From assembly GCA_948473085.1 (NCBI GenBank), contig CAOKWH010000008.1:22585-86584 (forward strand): a stretch of DNA of 64,000 nucleotides, read 5' to 3'. Position 1 is the stretch's first letter; each line of letters starts with the position of its first letter. The translations under genes and the position numbers were made by a program. The DNA comes from an uncultured Clostridia bacterium. GTDB lineage: Bacteria; Bacillota; Clostridia; Oscillospirales; Ruminococcaceae. Below the pieces are notes generated by a model, which was given only the letters and a program-made list of their open reading frames with translations, was not told the origin of the DNA and made no database searches. Positions 17,599 to 26,070 of the stretch are shown piece by piece.

Positions 17599-17775
17599 GT
17601 GAAAAAATATGAGTATAAAGTATTAACAATCGCAACTGCTTTAGCTGTAAGTACAAAGCAATATGAAAAGGCTGCGCAGGAGTTTGAAACACAATTAAAT
17701 GAATTGGGAGCTGATGGTTGGGAACTTGTTCAGCGCATGGATGGTTTCTTTTTTCTAAAAAGGGAAATTGAATAA
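17599..17775 (+). CDS. DUF4177 domain protein
   Basis: This 58-residue gene starts with GTG, which has GGAGGT eight bases upstream. The sequence is typical of DUF4177: a KKYEYKVLTI strand at the front, a charged helix (TKQYEKAAQEFETQLNELG), then ADGWELVQRMDGFFFLKRE. These small proteins have a beta-alpha-beta-beta fold and no known enzymatic role, and they are frequent near prophage and mobile regions of Firmicutes. It is intact although its neighbourhood is decayed, and it has its own promoter, so it may be a working passenger. Confidence 0.8.
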   Translation: MKKYEYKVLTIATALAVSTKQYEKAAQEFETQLNELGADGWELVQRMDGFFFLKREIE

Positions 17776-17783
17776 ATTCTAAT

Positions 17784-17945
17784 TTGGGGGAGGTATCGCA
17801 GATAATAAGAAAAACACTTAGGTTTGCGCTCCTGTTATTTGGAAATATATTAGCAGTGCCGGATGCGTTTTTCTTTTACCCCTCATTATAGACAGGTATT
17901 GTTGGCTTGTACTTTGTTATTAGCGGCATAAAAGCTGATAAATAA
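17784..17945 (+). pseudogene. Small membrane protein ORF interrupted by one stop
   Basis: From a TTG at 17784 the frame reads through a hydrophobic stretch (RFALLLFGNILAVPDAFFFY), meets a TAG at about 17889, and continues in the same frame as a second hydrophobic stretch (GIVGLYFVISGIKADK) to a TAA at 17943. Without the stop it would be a two-helix membrane protein of about 53 residues. Either a recent nonsense mutation, or two non-genes by chance. Confidence 0.4.
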
Positions 17946-17972
17946 ATTATCCATAGTTTGTGAGGAAAGAAA

Positions 17973-18449
17973 ATGAAGATAGTAGTCCGGGTTCTGCTCA
18001 TAACTGTTCTTTACGCCTGTTTGCTTTCAAGTTGCAGTATGAAACCAGCAGAGGAGCCGCTTGTCGTGTACTCTTTCAGCGGAGAAAATGAGATGTTTTC
18101 AATCTCCAATGGCGTTATTGTTTTGAATGAAGGGGAAGAAATCTTTTATGGTGGAAATCTGGATGGAGAATTATCAGATATTATTGCTTATTCCATGACT
18201 TTCTACATCCAATCTGGTAGTGATGACATAGTTTTGCTTTCTAACAGCGTGACCGACATGACAGGCGGAACGATAGGTATTGCGGGTGAAACAGGGAAAA
18301 TATCCGGGGATATCCTCATCGGAGCAGAGGAAGCTGATTTACAGAACAATCTTTACTTTGAGTTAAAAACCACCAATTTAGATGGTGAAGAAAACACATA
18401 TCAGTTACAATTAACAGTAACCGAAGTTACAAAATCAAAAAATAGTTAA
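17973..18449 (+). CDS. Lipoprotein, unknown function
   Basis: The 158-residue product starts at an ATG with GTGAGGAAAG upstream. The signal ends in a lipobox, LLSSC, with Cys21 as the predicted lipidation site. The mature part is acidic and rich in Gly, Ser and beta-prone residues (VVYSFSGENEMFSISNGV), suggesting a small extracellular beta sandwich. I recognise no family. It lies in the decayed accessory patch, and its A+T-rich codon use differs from the GC-richer core genes on both sides, so it was probably acquired. The frame is intact. Confidence 0.7.
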   Translation: MKIVVRVLLITVLYACLLSSCSMKPAEEPLVVYSFSGENEMFSISNGVIVLNEGEEIFYGGNLDGELSDIIAYSMTFYIQSGSDDIVLLSNSVTDMTGGTIGIAGETGKISGDILIGAEEADLQNNLYFELKTTNLDGEENTYQLQLTVTEVTKSKNS

Positions 18450-18483
18450 TTCCCATTTTTCGGGCAGATAAAGAAACTAAAAT

Positions 18484-18520
18484 AGGGCGGCGGGGTAAGT
18501 GTTGAATATCCCGCCGCCCT
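18484..18520. terminator. GC-rich hairpin after the lipoprotein gene
   Basis: AGGGCGGCGGG (18484-18494) and CCCGCCGCCCT (18510-18520) are perfect 11-bp complements with a 15-base loop. The following T content is weak, so termination is likely but not certain. It also lies just after the relaxase remnant on the other strand. Confidence 0.55.
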
Positions 18521-18525
18521 GTCTG

Positions 18526-18639
18526 TTACCGCTCCATATCCTGCTTTCTGTGGAATTGCTGTTCCCGCTGTTCCTACCGCAGGATACTGTAAACACACTT
18601 TCTGATTTTCTCGGCTTCTTTCACTTCCTCTTTAAATGC
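18526..18639 (-). pseudogene. Relaxase/mobilisation protein C-terminal remnant
   Basis: The minus strand encodes AFKEEVKEAEKIRKCVYSI, LR, an in-frame TAG, then EQREQQFHRKQDMER and a stop at 18528-18526. This matches the charged helical tail of conjugative-element relaxases. Only about 38 codons survive and one stop interrupts them. Confidence 0.5.
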
Positions 18640-18881
18640 AATAAAACATAAATATACAAAGGCCATTCTGCTGACAAACGCTACTTAAAATGATAGGCTA
18701 TGCAGGCCAATGTCTATTGGAGCAAACAGAAGTGTCAGGTGTATTATTTTCCCAGGTTTAAACTGTACCGCTCCATTCTTCTTACAAATCAAAAACTTCA
18801 AACCATGTCATCAAACTCAAACCAACATCTATCCTGCAATTTATTTATACACAAAAATTGTATTTATTTTTAAATCTCCTA

Positions 18882-18910
18882 TTGACAGAAGCCAGTTCCA
18901 GGGTTATGAT
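18882..18910 (+). promoter_or_regulatory. Sigma-A promoter of the second amidohydrolase gene
   Basis: Consensus TTGACA (18882-18887), a 17-base spacer and TATGAT (18905-18910), 53 bases before the ATG. Between 18640 and 18881 I see nothing else beyond AT-rich sequence. Confidence 0.8.
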
Positions 18911-18963
18911 ATAGAAAGAATATTCATAATTTTTGTATAAAAATGTAATGAAGGAGCTGCGAG

Positions 18964-20388
18964 ATGGATACTGTTGCTGAGATCAAAAAATATGTGGAAG
19001 AAAAAAAGAGCCTCTTTTTGGAGGCTGCCGACAAAATTTGGAGCTATGCCGAAATAGGCTTTAAAGAATTTCAATCTGCCAAAGCCCTCACCGATGTGCT
19101 AAAGGCGGAAGGCTTTAGCGTACAGGAGGGGGTTGCCGGCATCCCCACCGCCTTTGTGGCCAGCTACGGGCAGGGACATCCCATTATCGGCCTGCTGGGG
19201 GAATATGATGCACTGCCCGCTTTAAAACATCCTGCGGCCAATGCTGTGCCCAGCGAGGAGCTCACCACCGATAACGGGCATGGCTGTGGCCACAATCTGC
19301 TGGGCGCCGGCTCCCTGGGGGCAGCCATTGCGGTTAAAGACTATATGCAGGCCCACAATCTGCCTGGTACTATTCAATATTTCGGCTGCCCTGGCGAGGA
19401 ATTTGGCAGTGGTAAGATGTTCATGGCCCGGGACGGCCTGTTTAACGATCTGGACGCCGCCCTTACCTGGCATGGTGGGGCTTACAACTCCATTACCACC
19501 CAAAATTCCCAGGCCAACCTGTGCCTGTACTTTAAATTCAAGGGCCGTACCAGCCATGCCGCCGGTTCCCCCCACCTGGGCCGCAGCGCCCTGGATGCCT
19601 GCGAACTGATGAATGTGGGCTGCAACTACCTGCGGGAACACATGCTGCCGGATGAGCGCATCCACTACGCCTACACCGATGTGGGCGGCACTGCCCCCAA
19701 TGTGGTGCAGGACCATGCCTGTGTGTTCTACTATGTACGCTCCCCCAAGCTCTCCCAGGTGATTGAATTGACCGAGCGGGTCAAGGATGTGGCCCGGGGC
19801 GCAGCCCTGATGACCGGCACTCAGCTGGAAATTGTCCTGAACGACGGCCTGTGCGAATACATCCCCAACCATGTGCTGAGCACCCTGCTGTACGAAAGCT
19901 TTTGTGAAGTGGGCGGCCCCAAATTTACCCCGGAGGAAAAGGCTTTGGCCGCCGAATTTGCCAAAACCTTTGACCCTGCTGTGGAGGAGGACAAGGTGCG
20001 CAGCATGACCACATTGTTCGGCGCCGACATCGCCCGTCAGTACAAGGGTTCCCTGTTGGTGGAGGATATTCTCCCCTATAAACCCAACACTGTTGTAACC
20101 GGCGGCTCCACCGATGTGGGGGATGTCAGCTACTGCACTCCCACCGCCCAGATGAATGTTTCAACCTGGGCCATGTGCACCACCGGCCACACCTGGCAGG
20201 TAACCGCTCAGTCCGGCAGCAGCATTGGTCACACCGGCACGATAAAGGCTGCCGAGGTTTTGGCCCTCACCGCCATTAAAGCCATGCAGAGCCCCGAGCT
20301 GTTACAAAAAGCCCGGGAGGAGTATGTAAAGGTGACCGGCGGTAAATATATCTGTCCTGTTCCCGACGATGTAATGCCCGCTCTCTAA
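18964..20388 (+). CDS. M20 family amidohydrolase, AbgB-type (paralogue 2)
   Basis: The 474-residue product has AAGGAG upstream. It keeps the M20D/AbgB signature set: LGEYDALPALKH (about 78), GHGCGHNLLGAG (about 104), the catalytic GCPGEEFGSGKMF (about 142), TWHGG (about 170) and FKGRTSHAAGSPHLGR (about 190). Compared with paralogue 1, TWHPG is TWHGG and the region after the SLSQEA position is a different length, so the substrate pocket probably differs. It would hydrolyse an amide bond in an aminoacyl or p-aminobenzoyl-type substrate in the cytoplasm, with two bound divalent metals. A terminator at 20501 separates it from paralogue 3, so the copies are separate transcription units. Confidence 0.92.
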   Translation: MDTVAEIKKYVEEKKSLFLEAADKIWSYAEIGFKEFQSAKALTDVLKAEGFSVQEGVAGIPTAFVASYGQGHPIIGLLGEYDALPALKHPAANAVPSEELTTDNGHGCGHNLLGAGSLGAAIAVKDYMQAHNLPGTIQYFGCPGEEFGSGKMFMARDGLFNDLDAALTWHGGAYNSITTQNSQANLCLYFKFKGRTSHAAGSPHLGRSALDACELMNVGCNYLREHMLPDERIHYAYTDVGGTAPNVVQDHACVFYYVRSPKLSQVIELTERVKDVARGAALMTGTQLEIVLNDGLCEYIPNHVLSTLLYESFCEVGGPKFTPEEKALAAEFAKTFDPAVEEDKVRSMTTLFGADIARQYKGSLLVEDILPYKPNTVVTGGSTDVGDVSYCTPTAQMNVSTWAMCTTGHTWQVTAQSGSSIGHTGTIKAAEVLALTAIKAMQSPELLQKAREEYVKVTGGKYICPVPDDVMPAL

Positions 20389-20500
20389 ACTTACTTTACA
20401 TACTGCCTCTATTGGCTATATAAATAGCAAAATTAGGATATATTACGCAGTGTGCAGGCAACTTTTAAATAGCAATTTTTCTACTTTGCCATCTTCTGAT

Positions 20501-20540
20501 AGGCCGGCTGGTTCCCTCTATATCCAGCCGGCCTGTTTTT
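20501..20540 (+). terminator. Rho-independent terminator
   Basis: AGGCCGGCTGG (20501-20511) pairs with CCAGCCGGCCT (20524-20534), then a GTTTTTTATT run. Confidence 0.9.
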
Positions 20541-20581
20541 TATTAAGCAGCATTTGTCATCCGATAGTGCACATTTATTGG

Positions 20582-20610
20582 TTGACAAATCCCCTTTAAC
20601 AGAGTAAACT
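20582..20610 (+). promoter_or_regulatory. Promoter of the third amidohydrolase gene
   Basis: TTGACA (20582-20587), a 17-base spacer and TAAACT (20605-20610), about 68 bases before the chosen ATG. Confidence 0.65.
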
Positions 20611-20677
20611 AAAAAAATAAATACTGTGCTGTCCCTTTTCATAAAATAGACGGCACTGAAAGATGGAGGTTCTTGAT

Positions 20678-22105
20678 ATGGCTGATGTAAAGAAAATTAA
20701 AGAACTCGTTGACCAGAAGGCCGACAAGTTTGTAGGCGTAGCCGACCAGGTTTGGAGCACACCCGAGCTGGGCTTTAAGGAGACAAAATCCGCCGCTGCT
20801 CTGATTGCGGCGCTGGAGTCGGAAGGTTTTACTGTTAAAACCGGGCTGGCCGGCATTCCCACCGCCTTTGAGGCTGTTTATGGCGAAGGGCATCCTGCTA
20901 TTGCCCTGCTGGGTGAGTTTGACGCCCTGCCCTCCCTGAGCCAGGAGGCCGGCAATGATGTACATACCCCGATTTGTGATGGCGGCAACGGCCACGGCTG
21001 TGGCCACAACCTGCTGGGCGCCGGTGCTTTGGCCGCCGCGGTAGCTGCCAAGGACTATATGCAGCAGAACAACATCAAGGGTTCGGTTCACTACTTTGGC
21101 TGCCCTGGTGAAGAGTTTGGCTGCGGCAAGATGTTCATGGCCCGGGCCGGCGCTTTTGACGGCATTGACGCCGCCTTTACCTGGCACCCCGGCAACCTGA
21201 ACAATGTATGGGGCATTAGCTCGCTGGCCAACAACAGCATCTACTACCACTTCAAGGGCCGTACCAGCCATGCCGCCGCCTCCCCCCACCTGGGCCGCAG
21301 TGCGCTGGACGCCTGTGAGCTGATGAGCGTTGGCTGCAACTACCTGCGGGAGCACATCATCCCTGAGGCCCGGCTGCACTATGCTTACCGGGATGTAGGC
21401 GGTTCTGCACCCAATGTTGTACAGGACCACGCCTGTGTCAACTACTTCATCCGCGCTCCCAAAATTAAGGAGGTGCTGGAGCTCATTGAGCGGGTAAATG
21501 ATGTGGCCCGAGGCGCTGCTCTGATGACCGGCACCCAGCTGGAAATTCAGATTGCTGCCGGCCTGTGCGACTATCAGCCCAACGATGTTATGTCCCAGCT
21601 GCTGGCCGACTGCCTGAAGCAGACTGGCGCACCTGAATTTGATGAGGCGGACTATGCCCTGGCCTCCAAGTTCATGGATGACTACAACGAAGCCGAAATT
21701 GAATCCTCCGTTGCCAGCATTAAGGGAGTAGCAACTGCCGAGGAGTTCGAGAAGATTAAAAAGTCCCCGCTCACCGAGTTTATTCTCCCCTATGTGCGCA
21801 CCAACTACGCTATGCCCGGTTCCACCGATGTGGGCGATGTCAGCTACTGCACCCCCACTGCTCAGCTGGCCACCGCCTGTTGGGCCAACGGTACACCTGG
21901 CCATACCTGGCAGGTGGTTGCCCAGGGCGGCAGTTCCATCGGCCATAAGGGCATGATTGCTGCTGCAAAGGCGCTGGCACTGGCTACCATCTCCGCTATG
22001 GAGCAGCCTGAACTGCTGGAAAAGGCCCACGAGGAATTTGTGAAGGCCACCGGCGGCAAGTATGTCTGCCCTGTACCTCCGGAGACTGTTCCGCTGCTGG
22101 ACTAA
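20678..22105 (+). CDS. M20 family amidohydrolase, AbgB-type (paralogue 3)
   Basis: I start at the ATG at 20678 because GGAGG is 8 bases before it; an earlier in-frame ATG at 20663 overlaps that very site. The 475-residue product shows LGEFDALPSLSQEA, GHGCGHNLLGAG (about 105), GCPGEEFGCGKMF, TWHPG and FKGRTSHAAASPHLGR. It is closest to paralogue 1 in the SLSQEA and TWHPG regions, and to paralogue 2 in GCPGEEFG and the TPTAQ stretch near the end. All metal-binding and catalytic residues visible in the family are present. The C-terminus shares the TGGKY(I/V)CPV ending with both others, which supports a common origin by local duplication. Confidence 0.92.
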   Translation: MADVKKIKELVDQKADKFVGVADQVWSTPELGFKETKSAAALIAALESEGFTVKTGLAGIPTAFEAVYGEGHPAIALLGEFDALPSLSQEAGNDVHTPICDGGNGHGCGHNLLGAGALAAAVAAKDYMQQNNIKGSVHYFGCPGEEFGCGKMFMARAGAFDGIDAAFTWHPGNLNNVWGISSLANNSIYYHFKGRTSHAAASPHLGRSALDACELMSVGCNYLREHIIPEARLHYAYRDVGGSAPNVVQDHACVNYFIRAPKIKEVLELIERVNDVARGAALMTGTQLEIQIAAGLCDYQPNDVMSQLLADCLKQTGAPEFDEADYALASKFMDDYNEAEIESSVASIKGVATAEEFEKIKKSPLTEFILPYVRTNYAMPGSTDVGDVSYCTPTAQLATACWANGTPGHTWQVVAQGGSSIGHKGMIAAAKALALATISAMEQPELLEKAHEEFVKATGGKYVCPVPPETVPLLD

Positions 22106-22151
22106 TCCACAAAAAAGCCCTGCTTTTAGGGTATAATCCAAAGAAAATTGA

Positions 22152-22190
22152 TACCCGCCGAAAGGAAGTTTCCTTTCGGCGGGTACTTCT
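22152..22190 (+). terminator. Terminator of the third amidohydrolase gene
   Basis: TACCCGCCGAAAGGAA (22152-22167) and TTCCTTTCGGCGGGTA (22170-22185) are exact complements, followed by CTTCTTTAT. Confidence 0.85.
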
Positions 22191-22223
22191 TTATATCAAA
22201 CGAATATTTCGGGAGAGAAACAG

Positions 22224-22337
22224 ATGGTAACCAGGACAACAATAAAGGTTTTGGACGGTAGGGAACTTTGTAAATTATTAGATGACGAATATGAAAAATC
22301 TTCTCAAATAAAGTTGTGTAAGTATGCTCTTTTGTAG
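22224..22337 (+). CDS. Possible 37-residue ORF
   Basis: An ATG with GGGAGAG upstream opens a 37-residue frame (VLDGRELCKLLDDEYEKS in the middle) ending at TAG 22335. No family is recognised. It could be a small gene, or a relic of a longer gene linked to the degraded ORF that follows. Confidence 0.25.
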   Translation: MVTRTTIKVLDGRELCKLLDDEYEKSSQIKLCKYALL

Positions 22338-22390
22338 GTAACACACATCTTAACAATGGCAGTAAATGAGCAAGCTGGGAAATGCGCGTA

Positions 22391-22654
22391 ATGCACGATG
22401 TATGGCAGGCCGGATTTCAAATTCATCAGTTGGCAAAAAACGCAGGACATTGTTGCTCAAACGGCGCTGCGCATAGTTGGACAAGCTGTGTATAAGAACA
22501 CATGGTGGCCGCTTCCAACTATGCAATTAAGGCAATCCATCTGCTGTTCCCTGATGATGCCAATGTTGTCAGACAAGAGCGGTTATAGCAGATAGACACA
22601 GTGGCCAGTATAGCTGACAATTGCCAATTACACTTCTCTTTTGGGTACTTTTAA
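22391..22654 (+). pseudogene. Degraded gene, C-terminal part of an unidentified protein
   Basis: One frame reads HDVWQAGFQIHQLAKNAG, then a neighbouring frame reads DIVAQTALRIVGQAVYKN, and the first frame resumes as MVAASNYAIKAIHLLFPDDA, VVRQERL, a TAG, then QIDTVASIADNC and a stop at 22652. The pieces read as one helical C-terminal domain with two frameshifts and one stop. I cannot name the family. The rest of 22106-22734 has no other gene. Confidence 0.5.
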
Positions 22655-22734
22655 AGTAGGCGCCATCGCAAAAAGAGCAAGGCAAAACCATAGTGGTCTG
22701 CCCTGCTCTTACTCAGCAAAAGCAACTGTATCGG

Positions 22735-24765
22735 CTATTCCCCAATGCGGAACTGGCCAATGAGGTCATTCAGCTCCTTGGCTTGGCCAAACAGCTCATG
22801 TGAGGTATCCACACTCTGGCCCACAGCAGCGGAATTGCTCTGCACAACCTGGGATATTTCCTCAATACCTTCACTTACATCCACAATCATGCTGGACTGC
22901 TGGGCGCTGGCGGCTGCAATTTCATGTACTTTTTCCAGAATGGAGCTGGTACACTGGTCGATGGTGCGCATTATACCCGCCGCTTCTGTGGTGGCATCAG
23001 TACTGGAACGCACATCCAAAATAGCGCGATTGATGAGGTCAGCCGTTGTATTTGCCGCATCGGCCGACTTGGCAGCCAGGTTACGCACCTCATCTGCCAC
23101 AACGGCGAAGCCCTTGCCCGCAGCGCCTGCCCGTGCGGCCTCAACCGAGGCGTTCAGTGCCAAAATATTGGTCTGGAATGCAATATCCTCAATAGTCTTG
23201 ATAATTTTTTCAATCTCCTTGGAAGAATGTGCTACATTGCCCATTGCAACTGTAAGCTGTGCCATCTTTTCATCCGCCTCTGCGGTGTAGCAGGCGGCCT
23301 GATCCACCAAATCCTGGGTGGCTGAGCAGCTGTCTGCACTGAGATTGAGCTGCACTGCAATACTGTCGGCACGCTCAACCAGGCGTGTAACCGACTCAGC
23401 CTGGGTTACTGCACCCTGGGACAGGCTTTCGGCGCTCTGTGATACACGCTCGGCCCCCTCTGTTACACGGCTGGAAACCTGGGTGATGCTTCGGGTCAGC
23501 TCCAACAGGTTGGTACGGATGGTTTTCAGGCTTCTGGACAGCACCTGGAAGTCGCCAATATAATAGGACTCATTCCGTGTAATATCCACAGCAATGTTGC
23601 CATCGGCTATCTCCCCCAAAATACGCCCAATATCGTCAATAGTCCGGCGCAGATGGTCGCACATGGTGTGGGTAGTCCGGGCAATTACACCAATTTCATC
23701 CCCCCTGTCGTACAGAGTGGATAACTCCTGGTCGGCGTTCAGCTCAAATCTGCCCAGTCGGCTGATGGCAGATTCCACCCGCTCCAGACTGCTGCCTACC
23801 CGGCGCAGGATGAATACAACGCCTAAAACAATAAACAGCATAACAGCAATACATACCAGCCCCACCTGAAGCTGTGTGGTGGTTACTGCTGCAAAAACCT
23901 CGTCCGTATTGTTGCGGACCATAAAAATCCAGCCACGCTCAGGGAAATACTGATAAACAACCAGCTGCTTCTCCCCATTTTCGTCCTTATATGTATAAAT
24001 CTCCGGCTGGGTATCCGGGCTGGACTGCACACGCTGCATAATTTCCAGATAGCCCTGGTCGGTGGTTGCTGTATTAAGCAGTTCCTGGTTCTGATGGTAG
24101 AGGTAAACCCCTGTTTCTGCATTGATGAACACATATTCGCTGTTGGGGAGGCCCTGAAGCCCCAGCTCCAGCAGGGAGTCCATCAAAGTGCTGGCATAGA
24201 CCCCTGAGCCCACATAGCCAATGCACGCCCCATTTTCAAATACAGGATAGTACATAGACAGAATCATAGCGCCTGTACCGGGGGACTGCATGATGCCCAG
24301 GTTGGTCAGTTCCGGCCGGGCCAGGATGGTCTGCTGAAAGGGCGCCAACGCATCTCCACCACGGGTTGTTATTCCAATGGCATCCGGGGAGGTATGGGTG
24401 AGAACATAGGTTTGCGGTGTGGCAATATACAGCCCTTCAAAAATGCCCTTGACTGCGGCAAAATCCTCGGTATACTCCTGGGCACGCTGCAACAGCACCG
24501 GGTTTGCCGGATCGCGCAGCAGGTCGTGCACCTCGTCACTGAGAGCAAACGCTGTCATATATTCCTCGGCTGAGGACACATAGTTATTAATAATAGCGGC
24601 GCGGGATTTCACGGCATCGGTCATCTGATTGGTAATATTGGCCCGAACTGTTGTAGAGGCGCTGAAAGAGACAATCCCCCACAGCAAAAGCAAACCAGCC
24701 ACCGTAATGGCCGAAGTTAACATGCTAATGTGAACCGCAAGCTTTTGTTTCGTAAAAAACTTCAT
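22735..24765 (-). CDS. Methyl-accepting chemotaxis protein with extracellular sensor
   Basis: This 676-residue chemoreceptor begins with TM1 (about 10-32), followed by a roughly 260-residue extracellular domain of dCache type ([28 protein letters not shown]). TM2 (about 299-322) is followed by HAMP-like linkers, and the cytoplasmic four-helix signalling domain has its hairpin tip at [22 protein letters not shown]. It would sense an outside ligand and control a CheA kinase. No che genes are in the window. Its ATG (24765) overlaps the TGA of the upstream MarR gene (ATGA), so the two are translationally coupled and may share one signal. The end FRIGE lacks an obvious CheR/CheB-tethering pentapeptide. 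Confidence 0.92.
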   Translation of the reverse strand: MKFFTKQKLAVHISMLTSAITVAGLLLLWGIVSFSASTTVRANITNQMTDAVKSRAAIINNYVSSAEEYMTAFALSDEVHDLLRDPANPVLLQRAQEYTEDFAAVKGIFEGLYIATPQTYVLTHTSPDAIGITTRGGDALAPFQQTILARPELTNLGIMQSPGTGAMILSMYYPVFENGACIGYVGSGVYASTLMDSLLELGLQGLPNSEYVFINAETGVYLYHQNQELLNTATTDQGYLEIMQRVQSSPDTQPEIYTYKDENGEKQLVVYQYFPERGWIFMVRNNTDEVFAAVTTTQLQVGLVCIAVMLFIVLGVVFILRRVGSSLERVESAISRLGRFELNADQELSTLYDRGDEIGVIARTTHTMCDHLRRTIDDIGRILGEIADGNIAVDITRNESYYIGDFQVLSRSLKTIRTNLLELTRSITQVSSRVTEGAERVSQSAESLSQGAVTQAESVTRLVERADSIAVQLNLSADSCSATQDLVDQAACYTAEADEKMAQLTVAMGNVAHSSKEIEKIIKTIEDIAFQTNILALNASVEAARAGAAGKGFAVVADEVRNLAAKSADAANTTADLINRAILDVRSSTDATTEAAGIMRTIDQCTSSILEKVHEIAAASAQQSSMIVDVSEGIEEISQVVQSNSAAVGQSVDTSHELFGQAKELNDLIGQFRIGE

Positions 24766-25226
24766 TTTTTCGCCTTCTTCTCATATAGCTCTTTGCAAAA
24801 TTGCGTGCTGTTTTCCAAAACCTGTCCTAAGCACTTTTCAAACAGCAATGCCTCGCCCGGCGACATGCCCCGGAACAGCGGCAGCTCCCTGCCTTTTAGT
24901 ACATCCACAAATGTCTGATGGCTCTGCGTCCCCTTTTCCAGCAGCCGAATGCGTTTTGCCCGTTGATCGGTTTCATCCGGAGTATACTCTACATAGCCCT
25001 TTTCCACAAGCTGGCCCGCCATTCTGGCCACCGCCGATTGGGTAAGCCCCAGCGATTTTTCCAGGCTTTTTAGGGATAGCTCGTTGCCCTCGGTATTCTT
25101 TAGAATGCTGAGTGTTCCCATCTGTGTCCAGTTCAGGTTGGTATCGTCCAGTAGATTTTTTGCAATTCGTTCCCATACAAAGTTAATTTCCCGCAACAAA
25201 AACCCACAGGCAATTCCATTATCCAA
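24762..25226 (-). CDS. MarR family transcriptional regulator
   Basis: The true start is likely the TTG at 25226, about 12 bases after GAGGAAAG, giving 154 residues, the normal MarR size; the longer open frame adds an implausible N-terminus. The winged HTH spans [20 protein letters not shown] and the wing carries [17 protein letters not shown]- and C-terminal helices make the dimer interface. MarR proteins usually respond to phenolic or other small ligands and repress neighbouring genes. Here the coupled downstream gene is a chemoreceptor, not an efflux pump, which is uncommon. A TATAAT-like -10 lies at 25274-25269 on the minus strand. Confidence 0.88.
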   Translation of the reverse strand: MDNGIACGFLLREINFVWERIAKNLLDDTNLNWTQMGTLSILKNTEGNELSLKSLEKSLGLTQSAVARMAGQLVEKGYVEYTPDETDQRAKRIRLLEKGTQSHQTFVDVLKGRELPLFRGMSPGEALLFEKCLGQVLENSTQFCKELYEKKAKK

Positions 25227-25365
25227 AGTGCACCACTTCTTTCCTCTGCAATTTTTCAATGCATAAGCATTATAATAAATATTTAAAAAAGTTGCCAGAG
25301 TATTTGTAGAATTTTTCACAAAATTTTGCTTTAACAGAAAAAATAATGCGAAATATAGCAGCAGA

Positions 25366-25398
25366 ATACGCATCGCCCTATGACTGGGCAATGCGTAT
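25366..25398 (-). terminator. Hairpin after the ABC operon
   Basis: ATACGCAT-C-GCCC (25366-25378) pairs with GGGC-A-ATGCGTAT (25386-25398), with one mismatch. It lies just past the lipoprotein stop; there is no strong T run. Confidence 0.5.
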
Positions 25399-25424
25399 CC
25401 AAATGATAGATGGTGTATGACAGT

Positions 25425-26060
25425 CTATGCCATTGTGCCCATCAAATATTCAAAATCCTGCTGGGTGAGCCGGTAGCTACAGGAAAGAAACTTTTCGGGA
25501 ATCAGCTTGAGGCTGTGGAGATGCGGGTGTTCTGTATTCAGCTGCATTTTCAGATAGCCACCATCATACACCGTAATAGTCACAAACTCATCCTTGCCCT
25601 CTGGGCTCTGCTGCCCGGCCAAAATGGTCTTATCCTGAGCCAGAATATACTCCCGAACCGGCTTTGCTTCCTCTGGAAGGTCGGAAAGGCGCTCCCAGTC
25701 GGCCGTATGCAGTGCTTGGCAGAACTCCTGATAGTCCAGCTCGATATCTGCCATGCCCTCCCGGAGCAGGATATACAGCTTTTTATTGGCATTATGGCCT
25801 GTGTTAGGCTGACCATCCAGTAATTCTTCGGCCCAATCCACCTCGGCTAAGGCTTCGTCCAGCTCTTCCTGCAATTCTTCCCAATCCAGCTCTTCGTCCA
25901 GGTCCTCCAAAGCATCATCTAAAGCGCCCTTTAAGTCGATCCGTGCCGAATCCACCGCGCTCTCAAACTCTTCCTGCGTAAAGTCATTGCCCTTATAGAT
26001 ACAGCCACCCAGCAGCAGAGCTGCCAGCATTGCCGCAACCGATAAAGCTTTCCACCGCAT
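25425..26060 (-). CDS. Acidic lipoprotein of the GntR-ABC operon
   Basis: The 211-residue product has a lipoprotein signal (MRWKALSVAAMLAALLLGGC; Cys20 is the lipidation site) and GGGGG eight bases before the ATG. Residues about 27-85 are extremely rich in Glu, Asp, Leu and Trp (for example DWEELQEELDEALAEVDW), predicting an amphipathic acidic helix outside the cell. The rest is a small beta-prone domain with KDEFVTITVYDGGYLKM. No family is recognised. It begins 10 bases after the permease stop and is the last gene of the operon, so it probably works with or senses the substrate of that ABC transporter. Confidence 0.75.
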   Translation of the reverse strand: MRWKALSVAAMLAALLLGGCIYKGNDFTQEEFESAVDSARIDLKGALDDALEDLDEELDWEELQEELDEALAEVDWAEELLDGQPNTGHNANKKLYILLREGMADIELDYQEFCQALHTADWERLSDLPEEAKPVREYILAQDKTILAGQQSPEGKDEFVTITVYDGGYLKMQLNTEHPHLHSLKLIPEKFLSCSYRLTQQDFEYLMGTMA

Positions 26061-26070
26061 AAAAATCCCC

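Noticed and set aside
20639..22141. Long open frame opposite the third amidohydrolase (500 codons)
   Set aside because: Same antisense effect, with a similar artefact opposite the other copies.
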